DNA of 38,388 nucleotides from Opitutales bacterium (lineage in GTDB: Bacteria; Verrucomicrobiota; Verrucomicrobiia; Opitutales; T3Sed10-336). A program made the translations under genes and the position numbers. The stretch spans positions 1 to 38,388 of the forward strand of contig JAIUMY010000022.1 in NCBI GenBank assembly GCA_022565335.1, written 5' to 3'. Positions within the stretch are counted from its first letter, which is position 1. Each line of letters starts with the position of its first letter. Of the stretch, positions 25,778 through 34,781 are shown piece by piece. A model generated the notes under the pieces. That model saw nothing but the letters and a program-made list of their open reading frames with translations, did no database searches and was not told the origin of the DNA.

Positions 25778-26611
25778 TCACCCTGCGACAGAGGAGGCAA
25801 AACGCCCCGCCGCCTCTCTGGCGGACCGCAGGAACGCTTCATGGGTGGGGTGTAGATCCTGACGCCATTGCACCTCCAGTTGAATCGGTTTTCGGTATTG
25901 GGATTTTCGTACAAAATCCTCTATCGCCGACCACTTGGCCTGCCCCTCTTCCTTATAAGGATTCCAATGCAGATCCTCTTGCGAATCATTGTCGTTGAGG
26001 TGCAAAATCTGCAATCGCGGGGCACAATTCGACAGAAGCCAATCGGTGTTCCCGGAAATCAAGGCATGCCCGGGATCAAAGGTGAATCCAATATAACTCT
26101 CGTCAAAGGTGGCAAAAGCGGCTTCCAGTGCCTGGCGGTCACCGTCTTCGCGATAATGGTTTTCGAGGGCAATACTTAGACCCAAATCCCGCGCGTCTTC
26201 TTCAACCTCTTTCAGCCCTTGAATAAAAAGATCAACAATTTGCGGGGTCATTTCAACATTCCAGGGAACATGATAGACCATGGCATCGCCGCCAAGCCTT
26301 TTGGTCAGTCGAAGCCGATGACGCAAAAGACGGATCGCCTTATCCCGGGCTTCCTTGGTGGGTGACCACGTATTGGTGTTTTTCGGATGACAGCCATGCA
26401 CATCCAATACCTGAATCCCGGTCGCCCGTAAATCTTCCTCGAGTTTTTGGCACTCTTCCTCGGTCAAAACCTCCGGACGAGTCCAAGCATGAGATAGGTG
26501 TAGATGGGTAAACCCGGCTTCCCGTATACGCTGCAAGTTTTCCCGATAAGGCGATTGAAAGTCAAAGGCCTTGTCGGAAATAGAAAAATACTCCGATTTT
26601 GCTTTATCCAT
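25778..26611 (-). CDS. Sugar phosphate isomerase/epimerase-like TIM barrel
   Basis: A 277-residue protein of the xylose-isomerase-like/AP endonuclease family 2 barrel (IolE/IolI/YcjR-like). Expected metal ligands are visible: DVHGCH early, the LENHYRED glutamate in mid-barrel, GFTFDPGHAL with Asp and His, LHLNDND, and a C-terminal LEVQWRQDLHPTHEAF. These enzymes isomerise or epimerise sugars or inositol derivatives with a divalent metal; the substrate here is unknown. I chose the ATG at 26611 (MDKAKSEYFSIS) over an upstream frame-open start at 26659, whose extra Cys-rich residues lack similarity. The gene is divergent from nifJ, with 174 bp between starts. Confidence 0.82.
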   Translation of the reverse strand: MDKAKSEYFSISDKAFDFQSPYRENLQRIREAGFTHLHLSHAWTRPEVLTEEECQKLEEDLRATGIQVLDVHGCHPKNTNTWSPTKEARDKAIRLLRHRLRLTKRLGGDAMVYHVPWNVEMTPQIVDLFIQGLKEVEEDARDLGLSIALENHYREDGDRQALEAAFATFDESYIGFTFDPGHALISGNTDWLLSNCAPRLQILHLNDNDSQEDLHWNPYKEEGQAKWSAIEDFVRKSQYRKPIQLEVQWRQDLHPTHEAFLRSAREAAGRFASSVAG

Positions 26612-26785
26612 GTAAAAGCATTTCAACGGATATTCACCGCAACAGCACGCCAAAAACATTTTTTTTCGAAAGCTTACTCAACGCAAGATATGCGGATCAA
26701 TTTACAATAGGCAACATGCCCTCGGGACTCCTCCATGGCATTATAGTGAAGCGTCACCACGCGCCTAACCCCAACAAGTTTGTCT

Positions 26786-29700
26786 ATGGTTACAATTCCT
26801 CTCCCTCCCGCCGAAAAAGCCACTTTGGACGCCAACGAAGCCGTCGCTTCGGTGGCTTATCGGCTCAACGAAATTTTTGCTATTTATCCCATTACGCCAT
26901 CCTCTCCGATGGCCGAATTCTGCGATGAATGGTCCGCTGGCGGAAAAAAGAATGTTTTCGGGGAAGTGCCCTCGGTCGTACAGATGCAGTCTGAGGCGGG
27001 CGTAGCCGGCACCCTCCACGGCTTACTTCAGGGAGGCACCCTGACCACCTCCTTCACCGCTTCCCAGGGATTACTGCTGATGATCCCCAATTTGTACAAA
27101 ATTGCCGGCGAACTGACCCCCTTTGTCCTGCATGTCACCGCCCGCACGCTGGCCACCCATGCCCTTTCCATTTTCGGCGACCATTCGGATGTCATGGCGT
27201 GCCGCGCCACCGGCATGGGTATGGTAGCCTCGCGAAATGTCCAGGAAGCCCAGGATATGGCGGCGATCACCCACGCGGCCACGCTACGGGCCCGAGTTCC
27301 GCTTATCCACTTTTTTGACGGCTTCCGCACCTCCCATGAGGTCAACAAGATCTCCCTCCTAAGCGAAGAGGTATTGAAGAATCTGTGGCCCAACCAGGAA
27401 GCGGCGGAGTTTCGTCGTCATGGCCTCTCTCCCGAGCGCCCCGCCCTTCGCGGCACCGCTCAGAATCCGGATGTCTTTTTCCAGGCAAGAGAAGCGGCCA
27501 ATCCGTTTTATGACCGTGCTCCGGAGATTTTGCAGGAGACCATGGATAAATTTGCGGAATTGACGGGTCGCTCCTATCGCCTGTTTGAATATCATGGTGA
27601 CCCCGAAGCCGAAGAAGTCTATGTGGCCATGGGGTCGGGAGCGGAAACAATCGCCGAGACAGTGGAATGGAAGAACCGCCATGGCGGTAAAGCGGGGGTG
27701 ATCAATGTGCGGGTGTACCGGCCCTTTGCCACCGAAGCTTTCCTGGAAGTCCTGCCGAAGTCGGTCCGCAAACTCATCGTGCTGGACCGCACCAAGGAAC
27801 CTGGAGCGGTTGGGGAACCTCTTTTCACCGATGTCGCGGGCGCCCTGATGCAGGCTCCCGCCGACCGCCGTGGCGTAGACCTCCACGGGGGAATCTATGG
27901 TTTGTCCTCCAAGGAATTCACCCCCGCCATGGTGGCCGGGGTGATGGAAGCCTCCGCCAAAAACGAACTGGGCCGACACTTCACCGTCGGTATTGAGGAC
28001 GATGTGACCAAGCGGTCCATCCCCTACGATGAAACCGTGGATATCACCGAGGATGACACCTTCTCGGCGGTCTTCTTCGGACTGGGCTCCGACGGAACGG
28101 TAGGGGCCAACAAAAACTCCATTAAAATCATCGGCGAGGAAACCGAAAATCACGCCCAGGGGTATTTCGTCTACGACTCCAAAAAATCGGGCGCGGTAAC
28201 GGTCTCGCATTTACGCTTCGGTCCGCATGTCATCAAGGCACCCTACCTCATCCGGCAAGCGGATTTTGTCGGCTGCCACCAGTTTAATTTGCTGGAACGC
28301 CAGCCGGTGGAGGAGTATCTGGCCCCCGGCTCCACTCTGCTCATCAATGCCTCCTGCCCCGCTGAGCAAGTCTGGGATCGTCTTCCCGCACGCCTGCAAA
28401 AGGTTATTTGCGAGAAGGAGGTTAAAGTTTACACCATCGACGCCTACAACGTTGCCAAAGCCACCGGAATGGGCGGGCGCATCAATACCATTATGCAGGT
28501 GGGCTTTTTCCACCTCACCGGGGTCATTCCCGAGGAACAGGCCATCGGGGCCATCAAAAACGCGATCAGCAAAACTTACGGCCGCAAGGGGCCGGAAATC
28601 GTCAAGCGCAACCATGCCGCTGTTGACGCCGCCATTGCCGCGGTGAAAAAAGTCGATCCCGGCTCAATGAAGGAGGAAAAACCCGCGACCAGTCCCTTCG
28701 ACAAAGCTCCCGATTTCGTGCAAAGGGTGACCAAAACCATCAATGACGGCTTCGGCGACCGCCTCCCGGTCAGCGCTTTTCCGGTGGACGGCACCTGGCC
28801 CACCGGCACCACCAGATACGAAAAACGTGACCTCGCCGCCGAGATCCCCGTATGGGATCCGGAGGTTTGCATCCAGTGCAACAAGTGTGCACTGGTCTGC
28901 CCTCACGCCGCCATCCGGCCAAAGTTTTATAAGGAAGAGGAACTCGCCAAGGCTCCGGAAAGCTTCAAATCGATCAAATTCCGCAGTCGGGACCACGACG
29001 GCTACCTCTACACCTTGCAAGTCGCCCCCGAGGACTGCACTGGCTGTACCCTTTGTGTCCAGGTTTGCCCGGCCAAAAACAAGTCGGCACCCAAATATAA
29101 AGCGATCAACATGGAACCCCAGGAGCCTCTGCTGGAGGCGGAAAAGGAAAACTACGACTTTTTCCTCAACCTGCCCAACCCCGACCGCTCCACCGTATCC
29201 AACGACATCAAAGGCAGCCAGTTCCTGGAACCGCTGTTTGAATACAGCGGGGCCTGTGCAGGTTGTGGCGAAACCCCTTACCTGAAGTTGCTCACCCAAC
29301 TCTACGGAGACCGCCTGGTGATCGCCAATGCCACCGGCTGTTCTTCCATTTACGGGGGGAATCTGCCAACCACCCCCTACGCCACCGACGCCAGCGGCAA
29401 AGGGCCCGCTTGGGTCAACTCCCTTTTCGAGGACAATGCCGAATTCGGTTATGGCCTGCGCTTGGCCTTTGATCAGTTGCAAGGCCGGGCCCGCCACCTC
29501 CTGCGCGCCATCGCTCCCCAGGTCGGAGATGAGCTGGTCAATACCTTGACGGAGGACCGGCCCGCCCTGGAAGAAGAAATGGTCACCGCCCGCCAGGCCT
29601 TGGCAGAACTTCTGCCCAAACTTGAGCAGATCGATAGCCCGGAAGGCCGGGAGCTCAAAGTGATTGCCGACAACCTTCTTCCCCGCACCGTCTGGACGGT

Positions 29701-30346
29701 CGGCGGTGATGGCTGGGCTTACGATATCGGCTACGGGGGGCTGGACCACGTCCTCAGCCAACCGGGTCGCACGCGTATTCTGATTTTGGACACCGAGGTT
29801 TACAGCAACACCGGGGGACAATGTTCGAAGGCAACCCCCTTCGGCGCTTCGGCTAAATTCACCATCGCCGGAAAAACCACCGGCAAAAAGGACATCGCCC
29901 GCCAGGTGATCGATTACGGCGGGGTCTATGTGGCCCGCGTCGCCTTCGGGGCCAAGGACGTTCATACTCTGAACGCCTTCCGCGAAGCCGAGTCTTACCC
30001 CGGCCCCGCGCTCATTGTCGCCTACAGCCACTGTATCGCCCACGGATACGATTTGCGGCACGGTCTCGACCAACAAAAACTCGCCATGCAAACCGGCGCC
30101 TGGCCCCTGTATCGGTACGACCCCCGCCGCATGGAGAAAAACCTCTCCCCGTTGGTACTGGATTCTCCCCGCCCGAAGGTACCGCTGGACCAATACCTCC
30201 GCAACGAACTGCGTTTCCGCGCTCTTCTGCAAAAGAACGATGGGGCCGGCGTCAAAATAGCGCAGGCGCAAGTGGAACACCGTTTCGACGATCTCAAACG
30301 CCTGTCCGCCACCCTGGCTCCGGAAATTGCCGAGGAGGACCTTTAA
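26786..30346 (+). CDS. nifJ: Pyruvate:ferredoxin/flavodoxin oxidoreductase
   Basis: A 1186-residue single-chain PFOR, close to the family norm. It oxidises pyruvate with CoA to acetyl-CoA and CO2 and reduces ferredoxin or flavodoxin. Domain order: pyrimidine-binding TPP domain I with YPITPSSPMAE, domains II/III (gamma-like, around FFGLGSDGTVGANKNS), a two-[4Fe-4S] ferredoxin domain with Cys695-x2-Cys698-x2-Cys701-x3-Cys705 and Cys751-x2-Cys754-x2-Cys757-x3-Cys761, then CAGCGETPYLKLL with the proximal cluster and the TPP motif GGDGWAYDIGYGG. LDTEVYSNTGGQCSKATPFG follows. I place the start at the ATG at 26786; a TTG two codons earlier is less likely. A DHODH-like gene follows after 20 nt. It implies an anaerobic or oxygen-tolerant fermentative branch. 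Confidence 0.97.
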   Translation: MVTIPLPPAEKATLDANEAVASVAYRLNEIFAIYPITPSSPMAEFCDEWSAGGKKNVFGEVPSVVQMQSEAGVAGTLHGLLQGGTLTTSFTASQGLLLMIPNLYKIAGELTPFVLHVTARTLATHALSIFGDHSDVMACRATGMGMVASRNVQEAQDMAAITHAATLRARVPLIHFFDGFRTSHEVNKISLLSEEVLKNLWPNQEAAEFRRHGLSPERPALRGTAQNPDVFFQAREAANPFYDRAPEILQETMDKFAELTGRSYRLFEYHGDPEAEEVYVAMGSGAETIAETVEWKNRHGGKAGVINVRVYRPFATEAFLEVLPKSVRKLIVLDRTKEPGAVGEPLFTDVAGALMQAPADRRGVDLHGGIYGLSSKEFTPAMVAGVMEASAKNELGRHFTVGIEDDVTKRSIPYDETVDITEDDTFSAVFFGLGSDGTVGANKNSIKIIGEETENHAQGYFVYDSKKSGAVTVSHLRFGPHVIKAPYLIRQADFVGCHQFNLLERQPVEEYLAPGSTLLINASCPAEQVWDRLPARLQKVICEKEVKVYTIDAYNVAKATGMGGRINTIMQVGFFHLTGVIPEEQAIGAIKNAISKTYGRKGPEIVKRNHAAVDAAIAAVKKVDPGSMKEEKPATSPFDKAPDFVQRVTKTINDGFGDRLPVSAFPVDGTWPTGTTRYEKRDLAAEIPVWDPEVCIQCNKCALVCPHAAIRPKFYKEEELAKAPESFKSIKFRSRDHDGYLYTLQVAPEDCTGCTLCVQVCPAKNKSAPKYKAINMEPQEPLLEAEKENYDFFLNLPNPDRSTVSNDIKGSQFLEPLFEYSGACAGCGETPYLKLLTQLYGDRLVIANATGCSSIYGGNLPTTPYATDASGKGPAWVNSLFEDNAEFGYGLRLAFDQLQGRARHLLRAIAPQVGDELVNTLTEDRPALEEEMVTARQALAELLPKLEQIDSPEGRELKVIADNLLPRTVWTVGGDGWAYDIGYGGLDHVLSQPGRTRILILDTEVYSNTGGQCSKATPFGASAKFTIAGKTTGKKDIARQVIDYGGVYVARVAFGAKDVHTLNAFREAESYPGPALIVAYSHCIAHGYDLRHGLDQQKLAMQTGAWPLYRYDPRRMEKNLSPLVLDSPRPKVPLDQYLRNELRFRALLQKNDGAGVKIAQAQVEHRFDDLKRLSATLAPEIAEEDL

Positions 30347-30366
30347 CCTCAAACCCCACTTCACTT

Positions 30367-31359
30367 ATGGACCTCTCAACAAAATACGCCGGTATCCCCC
30401 TTGCCCACCCCCTCCTTCCCGGGGCTTCTCCACTGGTCGATAAACTCGACAACATCCGTCAACTGGAGGACTGTGGAGCGCCGGGGATCGTTTTGCACTC
30501 CCTCTTCGAAGAACAAATCATCGGCGAACAAACCGGACCCTATTCCATCCGTGAGCCCCATGAGGAAGCCTTCGCCGAAGCACGGACCTACCTGCCGGCG
30601 AGTGAGGATTTCATCCTTTCCCCCGAAGACTACCTGGAACATATCCGCCACTGCAAGGAAGCCACCAACCTTCCCATCTTCGCCTCCCTTAATGGAAGCC
30701 GGAGCGGGGAATGGCTACACTACGCCAGGGAAATCGAACAAGCCGGGGCGGACGCCCTTGAACTGAACCTCTATTTTCTACCCAGCGATCCCTCGGAAAA
30801 TGCCGAAGACATCGAGAAAATTACCCTGGAGGTCATTCAGGAAGTGCGCTCGGTAACCAAGTTTCCCATCATTGTGAAACTCTCACCTTTCTTCTCCTCC
30901 CTGCCCCACTTTGCCAATGAAATGGCAGCGGCCGGAGCCAACGGATTGTTGCTTTTCAACCGCTTTTACTATCCCGATATCGATTTGGAAAATCTGGAAG
31001 TGGAACCCAAGCTCGAACTCTCCCGCAGCAGCGAACTCCTCCTGCGGTTGCGCTGGACCGCCATGCTGCATGGCCGGGTAAAAACCTCATTCGGCATTAC
31101 CGGGGGAGTTCACACCCCGGAGGATGTGGTTAAATCGGTGATGGTGGGAGCCGATGCGGTGCAAACGGTGTCCTGCCTGCTGAAAAACGGTATCCCCGCC
31201 TTTCGTTCCCTCCTCGCTGGTTTTCAACAATGGATGGAAGAAAATGAATACGAATCGGTCCGGCAGATGAAAGGGAGTTTTTCCCACCACAATTGCCCGA
31301 ATCCCTCAGCTCTGGAGCGCACCAATTACCTGCGTACCCTCCAACTCTGGCGAGCTTAA
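30367..31359 (+). CDS. Dihydroorotate dehydrogenase-like protein
   Basis: A 330-residue FMN-binding TIM barrel like class 1 dihydroorotate dehydrogenase (PyrD) or the PreA barrel. It begins LSTKYAGIPLAHPLLPGASP, has ELNLYFLP where DHODHs carry the substrate-binding Asn, KLSPFFSSLP with the FMN-contacting Lys, and the C-terminal GGVHTPEDVVKSVMVGADAV phosphate-binding region. The usual NCSSPN-type loop with its catalytic Cys or Ser is not evident, so it is probably not a true pyrimidine enzyme. Homologues annotated as dihydroorotate dehydrogenase-like often sit directly behind nifJ; the 20-nt spacing here suggests co-transcription and a shared electron-transfer role, which is inference. Confidence 0.85.
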   Translation: MDLSTKYAGIPLAHPLLPGASPLVDKLDNIRQLEDCGAPGIVLHSLFEEQIIGEQTGPYSIREPHEEAFAEARTYLPASEDFILSPEDYLEHIRHCKEATNLPIFASLNGSRSGEWLHYAREIEQAGADALELNLYFLPSDPSENAEDIEKITLEVIQEVRSVTKFPIIVKLSPFFSSLPHFANEMAAAGANGLLLFNRFYYPDIDLENLEVEPKLELSRSSELLLRLRWTAMLHGRVKTSFGITGGVHTPEDVVKSVMVGADAVQTVSCLLKNGIPAFRSLLAGFQQWMEENEYESVRQMKGSFSHHNCPNPSALERTNYLRTLQLWRA

Positions 31360-31384
31360 AAATCTTAACAACCATCGCTACACC

Positions 31385-31409
31385 CGCCGGAGGGGGTTAC
31401 CCTCCGGCG
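31385..31409. repeat. Strong hairpin after the nifJ operon
   Basis: A perfect 10-bp stem CGCCGGAGGG (31385-31394) / CCCTCCGGCG (31400-31409) with a GGTTA loop, 25 nt behind the DHODH-like stop, followed by ATAAAGCCCCC. On the minus strand its loop reads TAACC flanked by a GGAGG/CCTCC-type stem, resembling the GTAAA-loop palindromes near 262-419. It may end the nifJ transcript, although no T-run follows. The gap to 31587 shows no gene. Confidence 0.65.
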
Positions 31410-31587
31410 ATAAAGCCCCCAACCGGAATTCTTCCTCAGAGGAAATCAATATCCGTCTTCTTGGCGAAGGGGGTAAATTTTTCTTCCTATGGCACTTTGG
31501 TCACTTGGCTGACTGACTAGCATTCCTCTGCGGGAATGAGGTTCATCAAGAGTGCGGTGCGGAACACCTTGGAAGATGCGTGCAAAT

Positions 31588-31618
31588 AAAACGGCGACTC
31601 TCACAAGAGCCGCCGTTT
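31588..31618 (-). terminator. Terminator of the betaine operon
   Basis: Hairpin AAACGGCG-A-CTCT (31589-31601), loop CACA, AGAG-C-CGCCGTTT (31606-31618), with one A/C mismatch. On the minus strand the stem runs straight into TTTTATTTG, a fair T-tract. It lies 23 nt beyond the SDMT stop codon, so it most likely ends the minus-strand GSMT-SDMT transcript. Confidence 0.75.
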
Positions 31619-31641
31619 GGTAGAATTGTTATCAATCGGGC

Positions 31642-32484
31642 TTACCGTTTCCGGTAATGAAGAATTCCCCAAGAGAGGTTTCCTTCCCGTCCGGCCTTTA
31701 CCCAATGTTGGAGGCCCAATTTCATCCGGTCCAGATAGTCTGTACTGATAAACTCCCGGAGTTCATCATAACGACCTTCCAAAACATCATGCACCTTTTG
31801 ATAGTGACGCTGCAATTGTTCGGACATTTCCTCAAAACAGACTTTCTCCCAGTTGAGATCCCCGGCATATTCGTCATAAGCCTCAACGGATCCCAGATTA
31901 GGAAGATGAATCCGGTCGTAAACCGGCTGCAGAGCCTCTTTGTCAGCATCTGCCCGCTGGAGAATATCGGTAAAAACAAAGGGACCTCCGGGACGCAAAA
32001 CCCGATCTACCTCGGCAAAAACTTTCTTCCGGTCGCCCGAATGAAGAATCGAGTCCTGGCACCAGACCGCATCGAAGGCAGCATCTTCGAAAGGTAGATT
32101 TTCGAAGTCGCCATCGACCACATCGATCAGGTGATCCAGTCCCTGTTCCTTATTCATGGCACGATCCCGCTCGTTTTCCACCTCGCTCAGGTTTAAAGCC
32201 GTTACGTTATACCCATGCTTCCTGGCCAAATAACGGGCGGAGCCTCCATAGCCGGCCCCGATATCGAGGATTTTTGCCCCTTCGGGAAGATTCCCAAGGT
32301 GCTCAACCATCTTTTCCACGGTCCGCTGGGACGCCGGAGCAATATCCTCATGGTCGTCCTTATAGGTGCCCACATGGATATCCTCTCCGCCCCAGACGCG
32401 AAAGTAAAAGTTGTCCGCATCAGTGCTGTTGTAGTAGTCGCGGGCTTTCTCCACGACGTCAGAACGACTGCTTGGGTTACTCAT
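31642..32484 (-). CDS. Sarcosine/dimethylglycine N-methyltransferase (SDMT)
   Basis: A 280-residue class I SAM methyltransferase that performs the second and third methylations, sarcosine to dimethylglycine to glycine betaine. The family opening ARDYYNSTDADNFYFRVWGG, then HVGTY, is clear. SAM motif I is ILDIGAGYGGSARYLA, followed by VVDGDFENLPFEDAAFD and WCQDSILHSGDR with the acidic and Gln/Asp residues expected around the amine substrate. Start ATG at 32484 overlaps the end of the GSMT gene by 8 nt (ATGAGTAA) and has a purine-rich GGAAGAGGAG before it, so translation is coupled; an in-frame extension upstream is antisense-like and rejected. Betaine is a compatible solute, so the pair signals adaptation to salt. 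Confidence 0.92.
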   Translation of the reverse strand: MSNPSSRSDVVEKARDYYNSTDADNFYFRVWGGEDIHVGTYKDDHEDIAPASQRTVEKMVEHLGNLPEGAKILDIGAGYGGSARYLARKHGYNVTALNLSEVENERDRAMNKEQGLDHLIDVVDGDFENLPFEDAAFDAVWCQDSILHSGDRKKVFAEVDRVLRPGGPFVFTDILQRADADKEALQPVYDRIHLPNLGSVEAYDEYAGDLNWEKVCFEEMSEQLQRHYQKVHDVLEGRYDELREFISTDYLDRMKLGLQHWVKAGREGNLSWGILHYRKR

Positions 32485-33349
32485 GAGTTTTCTCCTCTTC
32501 TTCCTCGACATACTTTTTCTGAGCCACGTGGACGAAGAAATCAGGCTCTTCCTGACGATAGGTTTCTTGAAAATCACCGTAAGTCGAAACCGATTGAAAA
32601 CCGACTTCAAGCATGAGTCGCTCAACATAGCGCTTGCGCAGCGGGAACATGTTCAAATGGAAAACACTTTTATCCGGGAATTCATAACGAAAACGGGCCA
32701 GCCCTTCATCCATGTGTTCCGGTTCCGCTTTCACTTGGTCACCGCAGTAATAATAAGTGTGCTTGGAGGAGAACCCTTCGTCCAGAATCGCATCATAGTT
32801 ACGCTGGTCGAGGATGAGAATGCCGTCATGCTTCAAGGCGGCATAAAATTCGGCCAGAGTTTTGCGGCGGTCTTTCTCCGAATGCAGGTGGGTCAGAGAA
32901 TTCCCCAGACAAATAATGGCGTCGAACTTGCCGGCCACATCGCGATTCAACCAGCGCCAGTCAGAATGTACCGTGCGCAGGATATGACCACGTTTACGGG
33001 CGTTCTCGAAGGCCTTGGCGAGCATTACCGGACTGCCATCGCTGCTGACTACCTGAAAGCCCTCTTCCAAAAGGCGCACCGAGTGAAACCCAGTACCAGC
33101 GGCAGCATCTAATACTCGATGGCAATTGTGCTCCTTTAGAATGTCGATAAAGAAGTGGCCCTCACTTTTGGCGCGGGCATCCCAATCAATCAAGTCGTCC
33201 CATTTGTCCACAAACCCTCCAATATATTCAAACTGGTAGGCGTCCGTTTCTCTTACTGACAAGGGATCCTTCCCATAGTCCTGATCTCTTTTTTCCATGA
33301 GATCAGTTTGCGTTAAAGTTTCTTTGTTGGCGTTTAGTTTATCAGTCAT
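32477..33349 (-). CDS. Glycine/sarcosine N-methyltransferase (GSMT)
   Basis: A 290-residue SAM methyltransferase that starts betaine synthesis, glycine to sarcosine to dimethylglycine. Visible family features: DAYQFEYIGGFVDKWDDLIDW, SAM motif I VLDAAAGTGFHSVRLL, the acidic SDGS loop after it, HSDWRWL, and CLGNSLTHLHSEKDRRKTL, where the Asn/Ser/His region is characteristic of GSMT; LILDQRNYDAILD continues the fold. The C-terminus is acidic (VEEEEEKTHE), typical of proteins from halophiles and halotolerant organisms. It is the first gene of the two-gene operon. No transporter for betaine is seen in the window. The start at 33349 is supported by length and by the gap to leuB. Confidence 0.93.
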   Translation of the reverse strand: MTDKLNANKETLTQTDLMEKRDQDYGKDPLSVRETDAYQFEYIGGFVDKWDDLIDWDARAKSEGHFFIDILKEHNCHRVLDAAAGTGFHSVRLLEEGFQVVSSDGSPVMLAKAFENARKRGHILRTVHSDWRWLNRDVAGKFDAIICLGNSLTHLHSEKDRRKTLAEFYAALKHDGILILDQRNYDAILDEGFSSKHTYYYCGDQVKAEPEHMDEGLARFRYEFPDKSVFHLNMFPLRKRYVERLMLEVGFQSVSTYGDFQETYRQEEPDFFVHVAQKKYVEEEEEKTHE

Positions 33350-33651
33350 AATCGGTTTTACCTGACTGTTCCGAAAAGGTTTTCAAAACAATCGAGAAGC
33401 CCCATCTTAACATACTGAGAGATCATGCAAGAATTTTCTCAGAACCCGACCCGTTTATCTGCTGCCCGAAAGACCGCTAATTGTTTTCATTAGCCGGAAG
33501 CAGAAAGATCCTGAAAACTTGCAAAAAATTCTTTCTGGTGGGGTCCTACCATGGCAATTACCCAAAGAAAACGTATTTACCCTTGCCCTTTGGCCCCGTC
33601 GGCGCTGATTATAAACGCTTTTTCACCGACCAAAGTGTCTTCCTTGCGACT
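33350..33651. promoter_or_regulatory. Divergent intergenic region, GSMT / leuB
   Basis: About 300 bp separating divergent starts, with no gene. On the minus strand a weak promoter-like pair is TTGCAT (33430-33425) and TAAGAT (33409-33404), with only a 15-bp spacer, upstream of GSMT. The leuB frame stays open upstream to 33481 but without family similarity. No riboswitch or leader peptide with a leucine run was recognised before leuB. Confidence 0.35.
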
Positions 33652-34752
33652 ATGAAAACCTTTACCTTTGCAGTTCTCCCCGGAGATGGGATTGGCCCTG
33701 AAGTGATGGCCTCGGCGCTGTCCGTTCTCCAAAAATCGGCGGACCGCCATGGTTTCGCCCTCAAATACGAAGAAGCCCCGGTTGGCGGTGCCGGCATCGA
33801 CCAGGCTGGGAAAGCCCTTCCCGATGCGACCTTGGAGCTTTGCCGTCGGTCCGAAGCGATTCTTTTCGGTTCCGTCGGTGGACCGAAATGGGAAAACCTT
33901 CCCCCCTCCGAACAACCGGAACGCGCCTCCCTCCTCCCCCTGCGAAAGGCTTTTTCGCTTTTCGCCAATGTCCGGCCCGGCCTTCTCTATGCCGAACTTT
34001 GCCCGGCCTCGCCGTTGAAAAGCGAGCGGATTCCCGAGGGTATTGATATCGTATGTATTCGCGAACTGACGGGAGGCATCTATTTTGGCGAACCCAAAAC
34101 CACCCGTACTCTGGAAGATGGTGATATTGAGGCCATTGACACCATGGTTTATCGCAAGTCTGAAATTGAGCGCATTGCCGAGGTCGCGATTGCCACCGCC
34201 CAAGGCCGCACCAAAAAGGTCTGCTCGGTCGATAAAGCCAACGTTCTGGAAACCTCGGTTCTCTGGCGCAAGGTCGTAACCGGATATTTCGCCCAAAAAG
34301 CTCCCGACATCGAGCTCTCCCATATGTATGTGGACAACGCCGCGATGCAATTGGCCCGCGACCCCAACCAATTCGACGTGATTCTAACCGAAAATATGTT
34401 TGGCGATATTTTATCCGACGAAATGGCGGTTATCTGCGGCTCCCTGGGAATGCTTTGCTCGGCCAGTCTGGGCGTTGGCAAAAATGCCCACGAGCTGCCT
34501 TTTGGCCTGTATGAACCCGCCGGAGGAACCGCTCCCGACATCGCTGGCCAAGGGATCGCCAACCCCTGTGCACAAATTCTCAGCGCCGCCCTCATGCTTC
34601 GTCATAGCTTCGGGCAGGAGAAAGCGGCCACCGAAATTGAAAACGCGGTCCGCCAAGCGGTCACCGACGGCTTTCGTACCGGCGATGTTGCGTTTGGTAT
34701 GGAACCGGTGGGGACCAAAGCCATGACCGAAGCCATCCTGGAACGCCTTTAA
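33652..34752 (+). CDS. leuB: 3-isopropylmalate dehydrogenase
   Basis: A 366-residue LeuB that oxidises and decarboxylates 3-isopropylmalate in leucine synthesis, using NAD+ and Mg2+ or Mn2+. It begins KTFTFAVLPGDGIGPEVM. GSVGGPKWENLP follows, with the Arg-rich substrate region RASLLPLRKAFSLFANVRP. VCIRELTGGIYFGEPK is diagnostic, and the metal-binding aspartates lie in HMYVDNAAMQLARDPNQFD and GDILSDEMAV. GLYEPAGGTAPDIAGQG is the NAD region. I chose the ATG at 33652 because the conserved opening starts there; upstream residues do not resemble the family. No other leu gene is adjacent, so it is an orphan of the pathway. alaS follows after 29 nt, without an obvious terminator. Confidence 0.96.
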   Translation: MKTFTFAVLPGDGIGPEVMASALSVLQKSADRHGFALKYEEAPVGGAGIDQAGKALPDATLELCRRSEAILFGSVGGPKWENLPPSEQPERASLLPLRKAFSLFANVRPGLLYAELCPASPLKSERIPEGIDIVCIRELTGGIYFGEPKTTRTLEDGDIEAIDTMVYRKSEIERIAEVAIATAQGRTKKVCSVDKANVLETSVLWRKVVTGYFAQKAPDIELSHMYVDNAAMQLARDPNQFDVILTENMFGDILSDEMAVICGSLGMLCSASLGVGKNAHELPFGLYEPAGGTAPDIAGQGIANPCAQILSAALMLRHSFGQEKAATEIENAVRQAVTDGFRTGDVAFGMEPVGTKAMTEAILERL

Positions 34753-34781
34753 CCTCCCTCCTACCCACACTCACTACGGCT

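Noticed and set aside
28664..30364. 566-codon minus-strand open frame over nifJ
   Set aside because: It is antisense to the ferredoxin and TPP domains of PFOR, with low-complexity composition and no family match.
33481..33651. Longer LeuB N-terminus
   Set aside because: LeuB proteins open with the KTFTFAVLPGDGIGPE strand at 33652; the upstream residues are intergenic in character.
33350..33651. Leucine leader peptide or T-box before leuB
   Set aside because: No short frame rich in leucine codons, no terminator/antiterminator pair and no T-box sequence was found.
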